Source: Bimuria novae-zelandiae CBS 107.79
Taxonomy: Eukaryota > Ascomycota > Dothideomycetes > Pleosporales > Didymosphaeriaceae
Assembly (NCBI GenBank): GCA_010015655.1
Contig: ML976684.1
Coordinates: 207,095 to 271,094, forward strand
Length of the DNA stretch: 64,000 bases
Reading direction: 5' to 3'
Under the pieces are notes generated by a model, which was not told the origin of the DNA, did no database searches, and saw only the letters and a program-made list of their open reading frames with translations. Position numbers and translations under genes: made by a program. This document shows positions 59,575 through 64,000 of the stretch, piece after piece. The number at the start of each line of letters is the position of its first letter. The first letter of the stretch is position 1.

Positions 59575-62500
59575 TGTTAGTTGCCCTGGTGACCCTACGG
59601 TCCACCGTGCACCTGCTTAGTCATCGATTCTCTGTTCGTGTACTATAGATAGCTAGTCTCAGCACACACACAATACACATTGACTTTCTGTCCACTTTTG
59701 AGCCCTACTTATCTGTTAGGTTATGTCGCCCTTCTAAGCGCAGCCTGCTGTCGATCTCAGTATTTACGCCAGATCTGACACCGCAGAAGCCAACGCTGCA
59801 CTATTATAGACGAAGCGGACCTACGCTGGTTTTTAGCACCGTAGGAATAAACCCTGCACCGCCGAAGCTATAGCAACCTAGTAGAGCCCCAGCGAGCTCA
59901 TACTAACCTATAATATGTCAACTCTAACTATAGGCACGATCGTGCTTGACGCGACGGGCCGTAACTAGAAGGAGTGGAATAAATAGATAACTAACGCAGC
60001 TATAGAGCGTAGCGCGAAGAATATCCTTTTAGGCATAAAGGCGCGCCCTGCGTACGCCTCCCGCGACTACAAAGAGTATTCGCTCGTATAACTTGTCGTT
60101 ACCAATAGTATGTTAGAAGAAGAAGAGACTAAGGCGTTTAATGCTTACGAGAAGGCTAACCGCTCCTAAGTTATTATAAATAAGTAAATACAAGCTTCTA
60201 AAGCAGTAGCTCTTGCCCGCCTTAAAGCTTAGGATAGCAAAGACGCCTCTCTCTAGAACGCTATTATTAGCTCTGTTAACAAGTCTCTCCACCTAGCACT
60301 AACTAGCTTCAATTCGTTAGCTAAAATGTACACGTACATCACTAATCGCGTCGTACCTGTCAAGCAGGACAACCTACGCGCTATATAGACTAACTTTATT
60401 AACCTCCGCGCTAACACCTGCCACTTAGTACATAACTATATTAATCGCTTCTAAGACGCTCGCTTATAACTAGCGTAAACAGGCGTCACCTTTACCTACT
60501 ATAAGATTAGTACTAGAGGACTTTAGAGCACATTAACAAACGCGTTAGTTAAAGAGCTAATTATTATTTATTTCCTACATGGCCTAGAGCGCGTACTCCT
60601 AGAATAGGTAAAGTCGCGTAATAATAATATACGCAACAGCACTATATAGATAATTAATAAGCTTACCGCCGCGATTGAGGATTATCTCTAACATAAGAAG
60701 GAAGAGCCTGTTAAGGTGTTTATAGCTAAGGCAAAATAACAAGAAGAAAAGCGCGTTAATAGTTATTACTATAACGCTAACAAGAAGATATTAAATGCAC
60801 CTAATTATACGCCTGCAACTAGCGCAGACTAAAATAGAAAGCAGACCCGTAACTAGAACCCACGTCCTAAGAAGCAGCACTATACATACTATAAACGAGA
60901 GTATCCTGGAGGTGAGAAGCTCTGCTAGAAGAAACACCCAGAGCTAATCCCAGAGCATTTGCGGTACAAGGATAAGGACAAGGACAAGACAGGCAATAAT
61001 AAGAAAGCTATTACTAGTGTTTTAATTACACCTAACACTTTAGCATTCTGCTTAACCGTTACGGTGTCCTAGACACTAACTTAGAAAGCTACTGCGAATA
61101 GTAACTACTATTAACGTTTTTACTATAATACAGCCGCTAGCCAAATTATTATTAACAAACAAGAGCTGTTTATTAACTTTCGAAACTTAACAACGTTAGA
61201 AGTGCAAGGAGCAACCTATATAGCTAAAGTCTATAGAGAAGGTACTATTAAACTAAGTATTATCCGCTCAGACGGTGAGGTTACAGACATATAACTTAAA
61301 GATGCTCTATACTGCCTAAGTTTTATTATTAACATTATATCGCAAGCGCCTTTTAAGCGTAAGGGCGCTTACTACTATAGTAGCAAAGATAAGCTCTACC
61401 TAAGTAATAGAGAAGAGATCGCCTATTTACTAGAGATTAACGGGATACCTAACTTCCTTGTTATTAACTTAGTAGAGAAGGCACCTCTCGCGCTTACATA
61501 CGCGACTCTATACGCCTTACGTTCTGCTTAACTACCCAAGGTTGCTCGCCCACTACATGTATGGCACCATATCATGGGCCACGCAAACGTAGAGATGATT
61601 AAGAAGCTCTTAAAGGTTATTAATAGTATAGAGCTATCTAACTCTACACCGTTTAACTATAAGCCCTGCGGTCTATCAAAATTAAAACATTTTATTTCTC
61701 GTCGTCAACACATACGCTCTACCCGTCTATTAGAGAAGATCCATCTTAATATAGTAGGGCCAATATTACCTGCTAGAAAGGATAGAGAGCGCTACTGGCT
61801 ACTCATTATAAACGATCTAACGCGTAGACGCTAGCTCTTTACGTCTGACTTACGCGCAGCTCTTGCAGCCAAATTAATTAACTAGCTAAAATAAATAAAA
61901 GCAAGTCTATAGCTAATAGTTGCTACTATGCACCTTAATAGTGCTAGTAAGTTTAAAAGCAATCGCCTAAAGGAGCATTATTGCAAAGAGGGTACACTGC
62001 TTTAGTATTCCCCACCGCACGATCCCTTACGTAATGGGACTGCGGAGCGAGCGAACGGTATTACTAAGGACCGAGTTTGAGTAGCAACAATAGCATTAGG
62101 TCTACTAGAGATATTCTGGCCCTATTGTGCTGCATACATGGTCTGCTTACTCAACTTCAGCCTAACAAGCGGAGTACTAGAGAATAAGACGCCTCATGAG
62201 CTGTGGTATACAGCCATCGGAGCTGTTAACCTAGTGCCTAACCTAGGACTAACTCACGCTTTTGGACATGTGGGATACGTACATAGGCCTGTTAACACTC
62301 GTGTTAAAGGTGAAAAGTTTGCACCTCGAGCTAAACGCGGACTTTTTATAGGCATAGAAGGCTCTTCCCTCTATAAAATATAGATTCCTTAATAATACGT
62401 TATTATTATAACTGCAAGCGTTAAATTTAACTCTTATAATAGAAACTTACGTATAGTTGCCCTTTACGAGGAGCCTCCGCTGTCGCTACTATTACTAACT

Positions 62501-64000
62501 TTAATCGCCCCTTTCGTCCTCCCCGAACAAGCCGCCACTAAGCGCCCTATTACACCTAATCCTGTTGATATGGGGGGTGAACATGAGCTTGGATACAGAG
62601 AGGAGGAGGAGGAGGAGGAGGAGGAGGAGGAGGAAATACTACCCGTAATTACTAAAGAAGAGCGCCACTTTAATGGCTTAGAGCCTACTAAAGAGCCTGC
62701 TAAGGAGCCTGCCAAGGAGCATGCTGAGGAGCCTGCTAAAGGCCCTCTGCCTTTGACTAGGCATGGCAATGTTGCATTACGAAGGATGGAGATTTCTGCC
62801 GACCTAGGTACTTACCTCATACTTGCTAAAGGCTCTTAACGAACGCGTTAACGCGTTAAGATAGGCGCAATTACGTTTGTACGCTCTCTTGTACTAGCCA
62901 TATTTAAGTCGTTAATAGGCATAAAGTTATCCTTATTACCGCTAGAACCACGGAATTATAAAGCTCTAAGCAAGCATCCTATAAAGGCTGCTTTTATAGA
63001 CGCTATAGAGGCCGAGTTTAAATCACTTATATTAAACAACACCTGGCGCCCTGCAACAAAAGAAGAAATCTCAAAGAATAAAGTTATTAATACCTAGTAG
63101 GTGTATAACTACAAGGGAGACGCTGCTAGCCTATTAATAAAGGTTAAGGCTAAGATAGTTACTTATAGTAATTAACAGACCTAAGCCTCTTAGTACTAGG
63201 ACGTATACAGCTACGTCGTGCGCATGACGACGCTAAGAGTGGTTCTTGTAATTATTACCGCTAAGGATCTAGAGTGTAAGCAGGTTAATATAGTTACTGT
63301 ATACTTAAACGCTTACCTCTCCCTAGAGCATGTTATCCTCCTTAAACTGCCTAAAGGCTGCTTACTAGCTCACTAAATAGTACGCCTCCTCCGAGATATG
63401 TACAGACTAAGAGAGGCCGCCTTACTCTAGTACAACGACCTAAAGATCTTCCTTAAGGACCTAAGATTTAAGCTATTAACGTTAGACCTATGCGTCTTCA
63501 CATGTAGAGAAGAAATTATTATTATTTATATTAATAACCTTATTTTAATTACGCATATAAAGGACGCTATAACTACTCTTAAACAGAAGATCTTAAAACG
63601 CTATAAATGCCGCGACTTAGGGCTAATTGCTTACTACCTAAGCATCTGCATTATACGTAACCGCCCTAATTAGACGATCTTTCTTACTATGGACCCCTAC
63701 ATTAAACGTCTTGTCAAGGATTATAATCTTGAAGATGTTAACCCTGTTAATACTCTACTACTACTATCCGCCCTAGAGCAACAGCGTGTAATAGAAAAGG
63801 CGCTAGAAGAGCTTATAAAGCGCTACTAGTCACTTGTTACCCGTCTACTCTACCCGACAGGACTCGTACGCCCTAACACTTTATAGAGTGTTAACTTCTT
63901 AGCGCGTTTTGCGAGTAACCCTACTAAAAAGCAATATGGCCTACTTAAACGTCTTGTTCGCTACTTTAAATACTAGCCTAACCTTAGCATACAACTATCA
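59575..64000 (+). mobile_element. Ty1/copia retrotransposon, moderately RIP-mutated, continues past the window
   Basis: It begins TGTTAGTTGCCCTGG; the 5' LTR boundary on the right is not fixed. An ATG near 59917 opens gag (MSTLTIGTIVLDATGRN) with a cysteine-poor decayed zinc region at about 60880. The order that follows is protease-like sequence, integrase (VWHHIMGHANVEMIKKLL, KIHLNIVGPILPA, and GTAERANGI near 62040), a linker with a poly-Glu run and KEPA repeats, and reverse transcriptase (about 62980-63560, ending with a IIYINNLIL active-site region). RNase H is beyond the edge. Nearly all stops are TAG at former Gln or Trp codons. It is inserted into the pogo element at 59574. The target duplication cannot be checked because the other end is outside. 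Confidence 0.85.
62598..62634 (+). repeat. (GAG)n microsatellite encoding poly-Glu in copia
   Basis: An uninterrupted run of GAG/GGA trinucleotides gives about 12 glutamates in the copia linker between integrase and reverse transcriptase. A short KEPAKEPAKEH-type amino-acid repeat follows. The open frame on the opposite strand (Ser-rich) is only its shadow. Confidence 0.8.

Noticed and set aside
62464..62769. 101-codon minus-strand Ser-rich frame
   Set aside because: Its poly-Ser is the complement of the GAG repeat in the copia polyprotein on the plus strand.

Overview
The window looks like chromosomal DNA of a filamentous ascomycete (Pezizomycotina, possibly a dothideomycete; the class is inferred, not shown). 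The reasons are short 46-73 bp introns with CTAAC/CTGAC branch points, fungal gene families (SAT4/rhodopsin-domain membrane protein, ABCC transporter, chromodomain protein) and, above all, long AT-rich tracts in which transposon reading frames are riddled with TAG/TAA codons in place of CAG/CAA. That is the pattern left by repeat-induced point mutation (RIP, CpA to TpA).

The window is two-compartment. Base-balanced islands lie at about 397-6990, 13650-14086, 19917-25100 and 41000-45036. Everything else is nested, mostly RIP-degraded transposons.

Islands: 0.4-2.0 kb holds decayed minus-strand coding sequence (a methyltransferase fragment and an unidentified frame with three TAG stops). 3419-5050 is a four-exon minus-strand gene whose exons join in phase to a 491-residue protein with a C-terminal chromodomain. 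5.7-6.9 kb holds a diverged tandem duplication of about 615 bp. 20010-25026 is an eight-exon ABCC-type transporter broken by a one-base frameshift and a 49-bp tandem duplication. 41109-42693 is an intact eight-exon, 410-residue rhodopsin-domain membrane protein. A perfect 23-bp-arm hairpin lies at 43603-43653.

Transposons in order: a pogo/Fot-type fragment (88-394); copia (7010-10310) with a solo LTR; Tc1/mariner (about 10340-13420) carrying a pogo element (11502-12876) that itself carries a solo LTR; pogo elements at 14087-15956 and 15959-19914, the second carrying another at 17908-19762; pogo 25247-27118; a pogo 5' fragment interrupted by a gypsy-type LTR and gag (27506-29948); a possible TRIM-like element (30459-32242); a copia element with 155-bp LTRs (32575-37195); a gypsy pol fragment with a SINE-like insertion (37440-39958); a piggyBac fragment (39959-40926); a five-part nest (45037-51541: pogo, then piggyBac, then a nearly undegraded pogo plus a solo LTR); pogo 51544-53653; a fused head-to-tail pogo dimer (53846-58062); pogo 58065-59574 with a solo LTR; and a copia element that runs off the right edge (59575-64000).

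No rRNA, tRNA, CRISPR array or operon was seen. The island genes show no sign of being a functional cluster. The main story is genome defence by RIP and layered transposon insertion around a few surviving or decaying genes.
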